A stretch of 53,285 nt of DNA, taken from Phycisphaerales bacterium (GTDB taxonomy: Bacteria; Planctomycetota; Phycisphaerae; Phycisphaerales; SM1A02). The notes beneath the pieces were generated by a model. It was not told the DNA's origin. It made no database searches and saw nothing but the letters and a program-made list of their open reading frames with translations. The stretch spans positions 1 through 53,285 of the forward strand of contig JASMLG010000121.1 of NCBI GenBank assembly GCA_030748805.1, written 5' to 3'. Below, in pieces: positions 25,660 through 35,100 of this stretch. The stretch's first letter is position 1, and every line of letters starts with the position of its first letter. Made by a program: the position numbers and the translations under genes.

Positions 25660-27021
25660 ATGGACAGGATACCATCACGAATCGTGGCGAACCTATTTAG
25701 CAATACAGAAAAGACGAGTTCAACTTCAGAACCCCCCAAACCACTGAGCGTTTCTGAATTGAGCCAGAAAATAAGCGATACTCTTGAAGGTCGTATAGGA
25801 AGAGTTGATGTTACAGGGCAGATTAATGGGCCGAAATTAGGGAATCATTGGTATTTCACTCTAACAGACGGTGATTCAAAAATTGACTGTGTAATGTGGG
25901 CATCTGCAGTTTCCTCTTTGAGAACAGGGGATTTGAGTGATTGGATGCCGGAGCAAGGCGATAAAGTTGTTGTTCGTGGTCGGGTTGGTCACTATTCAAA
26001 ATATGGCAAGACTCAGATTTACGTGGATCGAATGAAGCCAGTAGGTGAAGAGAAGGGGAAGTTGCAAATAGAGTTTGAGAAACTTGTAAAGGAACTTCGC
26101 GAGAAAGGGTGGTTTAATCAAGAACACAAAAAACCACTTCCTAGATATCCAAGAAAAATTGCAGTAATAACAAGTAAAACATCTGCAGCAGTTCGTGATG
26201 TGATTGAAACATCAAGGCAACGCTGGCCTTACATAGAATTATTAATAGTCAATGTTCCGGTGCAGGGAGATTTTGCTGTACCAAAAATAATTGAAGCAAT
26301 TCATAGGGTGGACAGATGTGCATCTAAGTTAGAGGTTGACGCAATTATAGTTACTCGAGGTGGTGGCTCGCTTGAAGAACTTTGGTCGTTTAATGACAGA
26401 GGAGTTGTTGAAGCTGCATTTAGATGCAAAACACCTTTAGTGTCAGCAATTGGTCATGAATCAGATACATCTATTATTGAACTTGTATCAGATCTTCGCG
26501 CATCAACACCAACACAGGCCGCGATGGTTCTTGTGCCAGAGGCAGATGAACTATCACAAATGATAGAACATTTGAAAGTAAGACTTTCGAGTTTCATCCA
26601 AAGAACAATTGAACGTACTTCTTCAAATCTGAAACAAATGCAAGTAACCCTTGGGTCAAAAGTTGCAACTAATCTCCACTCCAAGAATACGCGCATTTCA
26701 TCTCTTTCGGAACAACTTGTTGCAAAAAGACCACATTCACTTCTGCAGAAAAGACAAAAGAGGTTATTGACTTTAAAGTCAAAGTTGCAAACAGTAGTTA
26801 CAAAAGAGATGTCAAGGTGTTCTGCAACAATAGAAACGCTGAACAAACATCTAGTCGCGATAGGACCTACAGCAGTTCTAAAGCGAGGATTTACTATAAC
26901 TCGAGATAAGTCAGGAAAACTGGTTCGTTCTTGTAGAGATGTTAAGAAAGGACAACAAATTCAAACGGTTCTTGCTGACGGAACCATCGAGTCCAAGGTA
27001 GAGTGCACACATGACGGATAA
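25660..27021 (+). CDS. xseA: Exodeoxyribonuclease VII large subunit
   Basis: 453 aa. An N-terminal OB domain (about 28-125, LSVSELSQKISDTLEGRIGRVDVTGQI, WYFTLTDGDSKIDCVMW) precedes the nuclease domain KIAVITSKTSAAVRDVIETSRQRWP, IIVTRGGGSLEELWSFND and VSAIGHESDTSI, followed by a long coiled coil (about 295-410) and the GPTAVLKRGFTIT C-terminus. With XseB it degrades single-stranded DNA in both directions. No SD at ATG 25660; a slightly later start is possible. The 3' end overlaps xseB by 11 bases. Confidence 0.94.
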   Translation: MDRIPSRIVANLFSNTEKTSSTSEPPKPLSVSELSQKISDTLEGRIGRVDVTGQINGPKLGNHWYFTLTDGDSKIDCVMWASAVSSLRTGDLSDWMPEQGDKVVVRGRVGHYSKYGKTQIYVDRMKPVGEEKGKLQIEFEKLVKELREKGWFNQEHKKPLPRYPRKIAVITSKTSAAVRDVIETSRQRWPYIELLIVNVPVQGDFAVPKIIEAIHRVDRCASKLEVDAIIVTRGGGSLEELWSFNDRGVVEAAFRCKTPLVSAIGHESDTSIIELVSDLRASTPTQAAMVLVPEADELSQMIEHLKVRLSSFIQRTIERTSSNLKQMQVTLGSKVATNLHSKNTRISSLSEQLVAKRPHSLLQKRQKRLLTLKSKLQTVVTKEMSRCSATIETLNKHLVAIGPTAVLKRGFTITRDKSGKLVRSCRDVKKGQQIQTVLADGTIESKVECTHDG

Positions 27022-27229
27022 AAAGTTGATAGATCCAACGAAAATGACCTTTGAACAGGCAGCCGATGAACTGGATGCAATCGTCAAACGAATTGATAGC
27101 GGTGAACAGAATCTTGAAACCATGATGAAAGAACATGAGAGGGGACAATTGCTTGTAAAACGCTGTAGAGAATTACTAGCAACAGCAGAGCAACAACTTA
27201 AGACGATGGAAGTGCAAGAGATAGAATAA
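27011..27229 (+). CDS. xseB: Exodeoxyribonuclease VII small subunit
   Basis: 72 aa. The typical XseB helical hairpin is visible: MTFEQAADELDAIVKRIDSGEQNLE, then a C-terminal CRELLATAEQQLK. It overlaps xseA by 11 bases, ensuring coupled synthesis of the ExoVII complex, in which several small subunits wrap the XseA coiled coil. Confidence 0.92.
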   Translation: MTDKKLIDPTKMTFEQAADELDAIVKRIDSGEQNLETMMKEHERGQLLVKRCRELLATAEQQLKTMEVQEIE

Positions 27230-27256
27230 TACTATTTAGGGAAAGGACTCCCGATT

Positions 27257-28645
27257 TTGTTTATGGCAACCCAAGCCAATTTTAATCAACTTTTATTTCA
27301 AGCAGAACTTCTTGAACATCTCCCATCAGCAATTTTCGTGTTTGTTTTTGGATGCTGCGTTGGAAGTTTTTTAAATGTTGTAATTTATCGTTTGCCAAGA
27401 AACATTCGATTGTTATCTCCACCTAGCAGTTGCCCTAGTTGTAATCATAAACTTCGATTTTTTCGGGAAAACATTCCAATAATTGGGTGGCTGGTAATTC
27501 GCGGGAAGTGCAGGTATTGCAAGGAGCCAGTATCTATTGAATATCCATTTATCGAACTGCTTACTGGTTTGTTGTTTTTAATTTGCTACGTTTTGTGCTA
27601 TTGGGTTTCAATGCGAACATCATTTTTTGGAGACATATTTAGCGAATGGTGGCATATAAATGGAGTATATAGAACTCTTCCTATGTTTATAGCACTTGTG
27701 ACAATGGTCTCGGGTCTTCTTGCGATGACAATAATTGATGCAAGAACATTTACTATTCCCATACAGATTCCAATTGTTATGACAGCAGTAGCTTTTATTG
27801 CAGCTATTGTTCAAAATTGGATTCCTCTTCTTCGCACCCCAAGCCATCAGTGGCCAATACCACTTAGTGATTGGACTTGGACTGCAGCAGCATTCGGTGG
27901 GATGGTTGGGGTGTTTGTCAGTTCAATTTTACTTAGAACAGGTGTGTTTAAATATAGTTTTTCTGATTATGAAGATTTTGTTAAAGAGAACGAAGTAATC
28001 GCGGAATACCCGTATGCCCGTAGAGAAGTTGCTAAGGAATTAATACTTATGCTTCCAATCATTCTTGGATTTATAGTTGGTTGGATGTTGTTTTACGAAA
28101 AAGGTTTTCCACCTGTATTTATTCAAGGTCTAGGGGGGAGTGTTCTTGGATATCTGGTTGGAGGTGGGCTGGTCTGGGCTATTAGGATATTTGGCACGCT
28201 CGGTTTTGGTAGAGAGGCAATGGGAATGGGTGATGTACACCTTCTAGCTGGAGTTGGTGCCGTAGTTGGATGGTGGGATCCAGTGCTGATTTTCTTTATT
28301 GCTCCATTTAGTGGGCTTCTATGGGCTGCTTTGGCTGTGATTCTTGAGAAGATAGGTAAGAAACAACACGAAATCCCGTATGGACCACATCTGGCAGTTG
28401 CAACTTTGCTTGTTGTCTTCTTGCGACCGGGTATAAATTGGGTCTGGTCGGTAGCAATGCCGGGAGTAATTCAGCCAACAACTGAAAAAATACAGGAAAA
28501 TAGTTTAATGGGCGATTTGACTAATAGCCCATTACAGGTTTCAATACAAATAACACCACTTACCGTTGGACGCGGAGACGTGAAACAGGATGTTTCACTT
28601 GTACATAGGTGTTGGTCCTCTGATATGGAGAAAGGGCACGCATGA
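27257..28645 (+). CDS. Prepilin peptidase (type IV leader peptidase, A24) with insert
   Basis: 462 aa against about 250-290 for the family. TTG 27257 is preferred because AAGGA lies 9 bases upstream; ATG 27263 lacks spacing. The N-terminal domain has VGSFLNVVIYRLP and the zinc CPSC (59-62) / CRYC (85-88) pair. Catalytic aspartates D161 (IIDARTFTIP) and D326 (GMGDVHLL) are present. Between them are extra TM segments and a hydrophilic loop at about 232-262 (YSFSDYEDFVKENEVIAEYPYARRE). The C-terminal tail after about 405 is also extra. It cleaves and may methylate prepilin-like substrates at the inner membrane; no pilin gene is in view. It overlaps the next gene by 4 bases. Confidence 0.88.
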   Translation: MFMATQANFNQLLFQAELLEHLPSAIFVFVFGCCVGSFLNVVIYRLPRNIRLLSPPSSCPSCNHKLRFFRENIPIIGWLVIRGKCRYCKEPVSIEYPFIELLTGLLFLICYVLCYWVSMRTSFFGDIFSEWWHINGVYRTLPMFIALVTMVSGLLAMTIIDARTFTIPIQIPIVMTAVAFIAAIVQNWIPLLRTPSHQWPIPLSDWTWTAAAFGGMVGVFVSSILLRTGVFKYSFSDYEDFVKENEVIAEYPYARREVAKELILMLPIILGFIVGWMLFYEKGFPPVFIQGLGGSVLGYLVGGGLVWAIRIFGTLGFGREAMGMGDVHLLAGVGAVVGWWDPVLIFFIAPFSGLLWAALAVILEKIGKKQHEIPYGPHLAVATLLVVFLRPGINWVWSVAMPGVIQPTTEKIQENSLMGDLTNSPLQVSIQITPLTVGRGDVKQDVSLVHRCWSSDMEKGHA

Positions 28646-29292
28646 TGCGAAATAAAATATTATTGGTAGCTACTGGATTGGCAGTTGGTTTTTCAATGTT
28701 TGGTTGTAATAACAACACAGCAAAAGAAAACACCTTGTTAAAAGCAGAAAACGAAGAGCTTCGAATGCAGCACAAAGAAGCAACTGCTGCACTGCAAGCG
28801 GCAGATGACGATTTAAAAAGAACAAACAGTGAACTTCGATTAGAACAAGATAGGAATCAAGAATTGCAAACAGCGCTTGATACTCGTCCAGAAACAATTA
28901 GCGTATTTGAAAATATTTCTGGTGTTGAGGTCTCTTTGAGAGACAAGGATTTGGCACTTACTGTTGCAAGTGATTTGCTTTTTAATTCTGGAAGTGCAAC
29001 TCTAAAAAAATCAGCTAAGAGCACATTAGCAAATGTAGCTTCTGCTTTGAATTCAACTTATCCAGACCAATCAATTGTGATAATGGGATACACCGATACA
29101 GATAAAATTAAGAAGAGTAACTTTAAAAGCAACTGGCATCTCGCGTTTGATCGTGCATGGTCAGTAAGGGAATATTTGGTTACCAAGGGAGTAGATAAGG
29201 ATAGAATTGCGATTGAAAGTTGGGGACCAACAAAACCTCTTGCGACAAAATCAGCTAGTCGCCGAGTAGATATTGTTGTAGTAGACGAATAA
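28642..29292 (+). CDS. OmpA-family lipoprotein
   Basis: 216 aa. It overlaps the prepilin peptidase stop as ATGATG; the second Met (28645) is equally possible. Lipoprotein signal ends FSMFGC (Cys 22). Coiled coil at about 29-80 (LLKAENEELRMQHKEA, LRLEQDRNQELQTAL). OmpA C-terminal domain at about 100-214: LLFNSGSATLKKSAK, IVIMGYTDTD, NWHLAFDRAWSVREYL and SRRVDIVV. It shares architecture and the SATLKK/RATLKK motif with 15514-16356. The peptidoglycan-binding residues are mostly kept. A strong terminator follows 17 bases after the stop. Confidence 0.87.
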   Translation: MMRNKILLVATGLAVGFSMFGCNNNTAKENTLLKAENEELRMQHKEATAALQAADDDLKRTNSELRLEQDRNQELQTALDTRPETISVFENISGVEVSLRDKDLALTVASDLLFNSGSATLKKSAKSTLANVASALNSTYPDQSIVIMGYTDTDKIKKSNFKSNWHLAFDRAWSVREYLVTKGVDKDRIAIESWGPTKPLATKSASRRVDIVVVDE

Positions 29293-29309
29293 GTAGAGTA
29301 CTTTTTTAC

Positions 29310-29346
29310 AAAAGCGGCAAGCGACTTCAGCTTGCCGCTTTTTTTT
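29310..29346 (+). terminator. Rho-independent terminator
   Basis: 13-bp perfect stem AAAAGCGGCAAGC / GCTTGCCGCTTTT, loop GACTTCA, then a T-run. It ends the xseA-xseB-prepilin peptidase-OmpA transcript. Confidence 0.95.
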
Positions 29347-29407
29347 GTTTGGTAAATGCTGAAACAATCTCAATACTTCGCAAAGGGGACACACTTCAAA
29401 TAATTCT

Positions 29408-29443
29408 AGTGACATCTACTTTGCGTTCGCAGTTCGCTTGTTG
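29408..29443 (+). repeat. 36-bp direct repeat, copy A
   Basis: Begins AGTGACATCTACTTTGC and continues CGCAGTTCGCTTGTTG; matches 29480-29515 except for a few positions. Confidence 0.8.
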
Positions 29444-29479
29444 TTTAATATTACCCTTGATTACGAACAACTCATCACA

Positions 29480-29515
29480 AGTGACATCTACTTTGCACAC
29501 GCAGTTTGCTTGGTG
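29480..29515 (+). repeat. 36-bp direct repeat, copy B
   Basis: Begins AGTGACATCTACTTTGC and continues CGCAGTTTGCTTGGTG; second copy of 29408-29443, 72 bases downstream. Confidence 0.8.
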
Positions 29516-29607
29516 TGGCAGCCACATAATCTTAATTGATGGGTGCCCTCGCAACAAAGGCGTTCTGTGCGGAACAAGCAGGTCACTCTTGGTATGATGT
29601 CCAAACA

Positions 29608-30477
29608 ATGGGAATACACGATAGAGATTATGCAAGGCCTAGCCAGCGTGGTGGATTTGGTTTTGGAGGGCAAGGGCGAAGGTCTTGGTCAGTAAACACT
29701 TGGCTAATAATAATTTGTTTTGCGGTCTTTATGATAGACCCATTTGTAGACCATTTTCTTCGAGAATGGCTTTATATGTCCACCGACCACGCAATTTGGG
29801 GTCTCCAATATTGGCGTTTTATCGGCTTCCAGTTCCTCCATGCAAACTTGCAACATCTCATTTTCAACATGATAGGGTTGTATTTCTTTGGACCTCTAGT
29901 AGAGAGATATCTTGGCGGAAAGAGGTACCTTGCTTTTTATCTCCTTTGTGGAATATTTGGATCAATCCTTTACCTAATTTTAAACCTTGGTGGATATATA
30001 TTTGAGGATAGCATCCCAGGGTTATTATTTAACAATACAGCAACACCGCTGGTTGGTGCTTCAGCAGGAGTATTTGGAATCCTGCTTGCAGGTGCATACT
30101 TGGCACCAAACATAACAGTTTTGGTTTTCTTCATACTCCCCATGAGACTTTCGACCATGGCTTATTTACTTGTTGCAATTGCAATATTTACAGTTTTATT
30201 TGGTGGAAACAACGCAGGTGGAGAAGCTGCTCACTTAGGTGGAGCCGCAGCTGGGTGGTATTTTATTAGGCATCCACATCATCTAAATGGATTCTTTGAC
30301 TTCCTTGGCAAAGCGGATCCAACATCTGAACATTTTGCATTGAAACATAAAGCAAAATCTCAGAAAGATGTAGATAAAATCCTAGACAAAATTCACAAGA
30401 AGGGGTTGAACAGTTTGAGCACAAAGGAAAAGAAAATATTGCATGATGCATCCCGCAAGGGTCGTGAGGATTTGTAG
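29608..30477 (+). CDS. Rhomboid-family intramembrane serine protease
   Basis: 289 aa from ATG 29608 (MGIHDRDYARP, an N-terminus common in planctomycete rhomboids); the open frame continues upstream to 29536. Six or so TM helices. The family motifs are FLHANLQHLIFNMIGLYFFG, catalytic Ser in GASAGVFG (S152 with this start) and catalytic His in GEAAHLGGAAAG (H209), so it should be active in the inner membrane. The C-terminal tail (about 230-289, KSQKDVDKILDKIHKKGLNSLSTKEKKIL) is the cytoplasmic DUF6576-like extension often found in such rhomboids. The TAG is directly followed by the tgt start. Confidence 0.88.
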   Translation: MGIHDRDYARPSQRGGFGFGGQGRRSWSVNTWLIIICFAVFMIDPFVDHFLREWLYMSTDHAIWGLQYWRFIGFQFLHANLQHLIFNMIGLYFFGPLVERYLGGKRYLAFYLLCGIFGSILYLILNLGGYIFEDSIPGLLFNNTATPLVGASAGVFGILLAGAYLAPNITVLVFFILPMRLSTMAYLLVAIAIFTVLFGGNNAGGEAAHLGGAAAGWYFIRHPHHLNGFFDFLGKADPTSEHFALKHKAKSQKDVDKILDKIHKKGLNSLSTKEKKILHDASRKGREDL

Positions 30478-31677
30478 TTGACCGTTCCAATCAAATTTGA
30501 AATACATAAAAAAAGTAAGGAAAATGCTGCGAGAACCGGAACAGTAACAACGCCACATGGTTCATTTCGTACGCCTGCCTTTATGCCTGTTGGAACAAGG
30601 GCTACTATAAAGGGGTTGACCACTTCGCAAGTGAGTGCAACTGGTTCGGAAATTATTTTGAATAATGCATACCATCTCATGCTACGACCAGGAGAAGAGA
30701 TAATCAGAGAACTTGGTGGAGTACACAAGTTCATGAGATGGGATCGCCCAATTCTGACAGATAGTGGTGGATATCAAGCGTGGTCAATGGCAGACATAAA
30801 CACTATCGACGATGATGGTGTAACTTTTAAATCGATTATAGATGGGACGAAAATTAGGATGACTCCTGAGCGTTCTATCGAAATACAAAATAAATTGGGC
30901 GCAGATATCATCATGGCTTTTGATGATTGTCCATCAAGTGTAGAGCCGCAATCACAAGACATTGCAAGACGTCGTCATGCCTTGATAACTAGAGAAGGAA
31001 CGATGAATGCAACTCAACTTGAAACTAGGTTGGTGCAAGCTTTGGATCGAACAGCAAAATGGCTTGAAAGATGTAAAAGGTCTCACCAAAGACCAGATGA
31101 GCAAGCGCTTTTTGGAATTGTTCAAGGTGGGACAGATTTTGATTTACGAACTAGGAGTTTAGAACAAATCTGCAATGTGGAACTTCCAGGTTATGCAATC
31201 GGAGGTGTTGCAGTAGGTGAGTCCTCTGAAAAAATTCAGGAAATTGTAAAATTTACAGCTCCTAAACTTCCTGAAGAAAAGCCAAGATATTTGATGGGAG
31301 TTGGATATGAACGAGATTTGGTTAGTGCAGTATCCGCAGGAATGGATATGTTTGATTGTGTCTTGCCAACTAGAAATGCACGAAATGCACATGCATTTAC
31401 AAAAAAAGGTCCATTAAACATCCGTAATGCACGTTTTGCTGACGATTCAGGCACTTTAGAAGATGGTTGTACTTGTGAATCTTGTGCAAAAGGTATCACC
31501 AGAGCATACTTAAGGCACTTGTTCATGTCTAAAGAGATGCTTGGAGGTATTTTGGTCAGTATTCATAACATTCACCACTTCCAGTCCTTGATGATAGACA
31601 TAAGGCGCTCTATCGAAGATAATTCGTGGTCTACGCTGCCAAATCGATGGCCAGTGCTAAACTCGCCGAAAGCATGA
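30478..31677 (+). CDS. tgt: Queuine tRNA-ribosyltransferase
   Basis: 399 aa. TTG start at 30478, immediately after the rhomboid TAG, giving the family-typical beginning F-E-I-x-K followed by GTVTTPHGSFRTPAFMPVGT. Active-site motifs: TDSGGYQ (D95, usually SGGFQ), MAFDDCPS, GIVQGG, LPGYAIGGVAVGE, RYLMGVG, nucleophile region FDCVLPTRNARNA, and zinc ligands CTCESC. It exchanges guanine 34 of tRNA(Asp, Asn, His, Tyr) for preQ1. About 15 residues are inserted near 165-180. It is in the common tgt-yajC-secDF order. Confidence 0.95.
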   Translation: MTVPIKFEIHKKSKENAARTGTVTTPHGSFRTPAFMPVGTRATIKGLTTSQVSATGSEIILNNAYHLMLRPGEEIIRELGGVHKFMRWDRPILTDSGGYQAWSMADINTIDDDGVTFKSIIDGTKIRMTPERSIEIQNKLGADIIMAFDDCPSSVEPQSQDIARRRHALITREGTMNATQLETRLVQALDRTAKWLERCKRSHQRPDEQALFGIVQGGTDFDLRTRSLEQICNVELPGYAIGGVAVGESSEKIQEIVKFTAPKLPEEKPRYLMGVGYERDLVSAVSAGMDMFDCVLPTRNARNAHAFTKKGPLNIRNARFADDSGTLEDGCTCESCAKGITRAYLRHLFMSKEMLGGILVSIHNIHHFQSLMIDIRRSIEDNSWSTLPNRWPVLNSPKA

Positions 31678-31698
31678 CTAACTAGGATGCAAATTTAA

Positions 31699-32103
31699 AT
31701 GTTCTCTCCAATATCAAAACAAATCGTGATAACCACTTGCACCCAATTTGGGGAAGCATCAACACCTGATGGAACAATTCAAGAAGATGGATCAGTAACT
31801 TCTGGAGAAGCTCAACCGCCTACTATGTTTGGCAACAACTTCTTCACAATGTTAATGTTGTTGCTGGTCTTTATGATTGTATTTAGTATGTTCAGTGGAC
31901 GAAAGCAACGAAAGAAACGAACGGCTATGCTTTCATCATTGAATAAGCGTGATCAAGTGTTAACACGAGGTGGAGTTTTTGGATCTATTGTAGAAATCAA
32001 AGAAGATCGTGTTGTTCTTAAGGTTGATGAATCATCAAATACTAGAATAACTGTTCTTCGTGATAGTATCGAACAAGTAACCGCAGAAACATCTAACGCA
32101 TAA
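31699..32103 (+). CDS. yajC: SecYEG accessory subunit YajC
   Basis: 134 aa. A single TM at about 44-66 (NNFFTMLMLLLVFMIVFSMF) precedes the YajC signature: R-K-Q-R-K-K-R, L-N-K-R-D-Q-V-L-T-R-G-G-V-F-G, then a beta-rich cytoplasmic end. The N-terminal 40-residue stretch before the TM is longer than usual. It acts with SecDF at the translocon; the neighbouring secDF confirms this. Confidence 0.93.
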   Translation: MFSPISKQIVITTCTQFGEASTPDGTIQEDGSVTSGEAQPPTMFGNNFFTMLMLLLVFMIVFSMFSGRKQRKKRTAMLSSLNKRDQVLTRGGVFGSIVEIKEDRVVLKVDESSNTRITVLRDSIEQVTAETSNA

Positions 32104-32155
32104 TTCATACAATTATTATTGACTATTTGCTGACCCTTTTTGGACCACATACCTT

Positions 32156-35100
32156 ATGCAGAATTTCCTTTGGAAGATAATTCTTATAGCCCTACTACTA
32201 ATCGGCTGCATATTTGCAGTCACTCCTCCTGACAAGAAAATCCGACTAGGTCGTGATCTAAGCGGTGGCGTTAGTTTGATTTACTCGGTTCGTATGGATG
32301 ATGATGTTGATCGTAAATCCGTCCTTTCGCAAACCATCGAAGTTCTAAAAGAACGTGTAAACCCAGATGGTGTTTTTGATATCCAGATGACACCTCTTGA
32401 TACAGACCGTATTGAAGTAGTGATGCCACTTCCAAGTGCTCAAGTTAAGGAATTAGCCGTAATTTACAAAGCACATCTAGAAAATCTCCTAGATGGCGCT
32501 CAAATACGTGTTGGATTGCTAGATCAATCGTTAGCAAGTGGCACAGCAATAGAGGAATTTGGTAGCGATGGAATTCGTGGTGAATTAGTAGAAGAGTTAC
32601 AACGATTGTATGACGAACTCACCGTAGCCACTAAGGAATTAGATCAATCTCCAGAAGATGCTGAAATAGAGCAAGGACTTGCAGATATAGAGATTGATTT
32701 TGAAGATACAAGAGAACAACTTCTTGAAATGTCTTTAGATCGAAGTGAAGTTTCTCGAATGTTACAACTTTCACCTATTGGCGAACCACTTCGCGATGAA
32801 AATAATCGTGTACGTAGAGATGATAAAACAGATGAGGTTTTACGTGGTCCAGCACCAAGAGATATTGCCATTATCGAATTACAGACCGCATATCCTCAAC
32901 TTTCTGAAGAACTTAGTGTACTTATTGATTCGTACAACGAATACCAAAATAAACGAACTGGGTTTGATGATCCTGAGGATTTAATTCGAATGTTACGGGG
33001 TGCTGGTGTATTGGATTTTCGTATTGCAGTTCAGATCGGGGAATCTGAAGGTGTTGATGTTGCAAATCTACGTGCTCAGTTAGCAGAGGTTGGTCCAGAC
33101 AATACGGATTCACCAATTGCAGGGTGGTATCCAATAAATAGTTTAAATGAGTGGGTTGAAACTCCTGCACAACTTGCTTCGCTAATTGCAGATCCACAAA
33201 CGTTCCTAGCAGGTCGCAAACTTGAAGCCGCTGAATATGACGGGTCTATTTATATTCTTTTATATAACGATGATTCAAGAAGTATGACTCATACTCATGG
33301 GAACAAATGGGCTGTTACAGGAGCGTATCAGTCATCGGATCAATTTGGTAGACCATCAGTCGCTTTTCGTCTTGATGGTTCTGGGGCAGGTTTGATGGGT
33401 AGATTAACTGGCCCACATGTAAACGACCCAATGGCGATTGTGCTTGACGGTCAGGTCTATACGGCTCCTAACTTAAATAACCAAATAAATGCAAGTGGAC
33501 AGATAACAGGCAGTTTTTCTCAAAGTGAAATCAATTACTTGCTTAGAGTCCTTGCTGCTGGTTCGCTAGAAGCTCGATTGAGCCATGATCCAATAGCTGT
33601 GAACATAATTGGACCAACTATAGGAGTTGATAACTTAAACAGAGGGCTTTCTGCACTTGGATGGTCTGTCATTGCAGTCATGATCTTTATGTTGTTCTAT
33701 TACATGATTGCAGGTTTGGTTGCGGACTTTGCTCTGCTTGCAAATGGCATTTTGATTTTTGGAATAATGGCATTAATTGATGGCACATTTACTTTACCTG
33801 GCTTGGCGGGGGTAGTTTTGACAATGGGTATGGCAGTTGACGCTAACGTTCTAATTTATGAGCGTATTCGTGAAGAATTAAATGCAGGCGCGCGCGACTT
33901 GAAAGAAGCTGTTCGTGAGGGCTATAACAAGGTCTTCTCAACAATTATCGATGCGAATCTCACCAACTTAATAGTTTGTTTTGTCTTGTATAGAACTGCT
34001 ACAACTGAGGTCAAAGGTTTTGCTGTAACCCTTTCAATCGGTATTGTTGCTACTCTGTTTACCTCACTTTTTGTGTCGAGAGTAATCTTTTCGATTTACA
34101 CAGATGTTCTTGGAAGAAGAACGTTGCCAATGCTTCCTACAGTTTTCCCTTCTGTTGCTAAATTTTTACATCCATCGATTAACTGGGTTAGCTTTAGGAA
34201 AGTTTTTTGGGTCTTAAGTTTTGTTGTATGTGGAATTTCGATATGGCTTTTGCTTGGTCGTGGTGTGTCGATGCTTGATACCGAATTTAGAGGCGGTACT
34301 TCTATGACAATGCGTACCAAGATTGTAGAAGACGGCCGTCTTCTACTGGCTCACACTGGTGATAACTCAGTTGAATCAAGGGTGCATGCAATTGGAGAAA
34401 AAGCGACAGGTGATACTCAGAAAGATCGAATTCTTGCCGAACTTGCTACAGCAACTGTTCTAACTATAGGTGAAGGGCAAATTGACAAGAATGGTCGCGT
34501 GGTCTCTGACGGATTCCAAGTCAAAGTAGCAAACCCTGCTGGAATAGATGATGATGCAGTTATGACTGAGACGGTTGTTAAAGCGATTACAGAAGCATTC
34601 GGGAATGACTTAGATGTACCACCTGCACTTGTATTTAGTGGTGTTGGAACTAAGAGTTTTGAAAAGTATACCCATCAAATTCCTCAGTCATCTACAACTG
34701 TTGGTGATGTTATTGGTAATAATTCTAGAGGGGATATCTCTGACTTTCGTGGTGGGGTGATTGTTGTAATCGAAGATATTGAACCAGCTGTTTCTATTGA
34801 TGATGTGCAAAAAAGAATAGACCGCATGCGCCAGCAACCGGAATATGCTCGTGATGCAGGAGGTCGTGAAGTTGAGGTATTTGGGATTAAACGTGCTGCA
34901 ACTAATGGCTACAAAGCAATCGCCGTTGCTGTTTATGACACTGACATGAACTACTTCAAAAATAACCCAGAGGTAGTTGATGAGCGAGTAGCGTCGAACG
35001 AATGGGAGTTGATTTCAACTGCACTGTCCCAGCCACAATCTTTAGAACAGGTAAGCAGTTTCTCCTCTCAAATTGCTCAGACCATGAAAGCGAATGCGAT

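Larger units (their letters stand above)
29293..29607. other. Spacer with terminator and 36-bp direct repeats
   Basis: 315 bases without a convincing gene: terminator 29310-29346, repeats 29408-29443 and 29480-29515, then AT-rich sequence up to the rhomboid start. A frame from 29536 joins the rhomboid but lacks family-like residues before MGIHDRDY. Confidence 0.6.

Noticed and set aside
29536..29607. N-terminal extension of the rhomboid
   Set aside because: The family-typical N-terminus MGIHDRDY begins at 29608; the upstream residues look like translated spacer next to the repeats.
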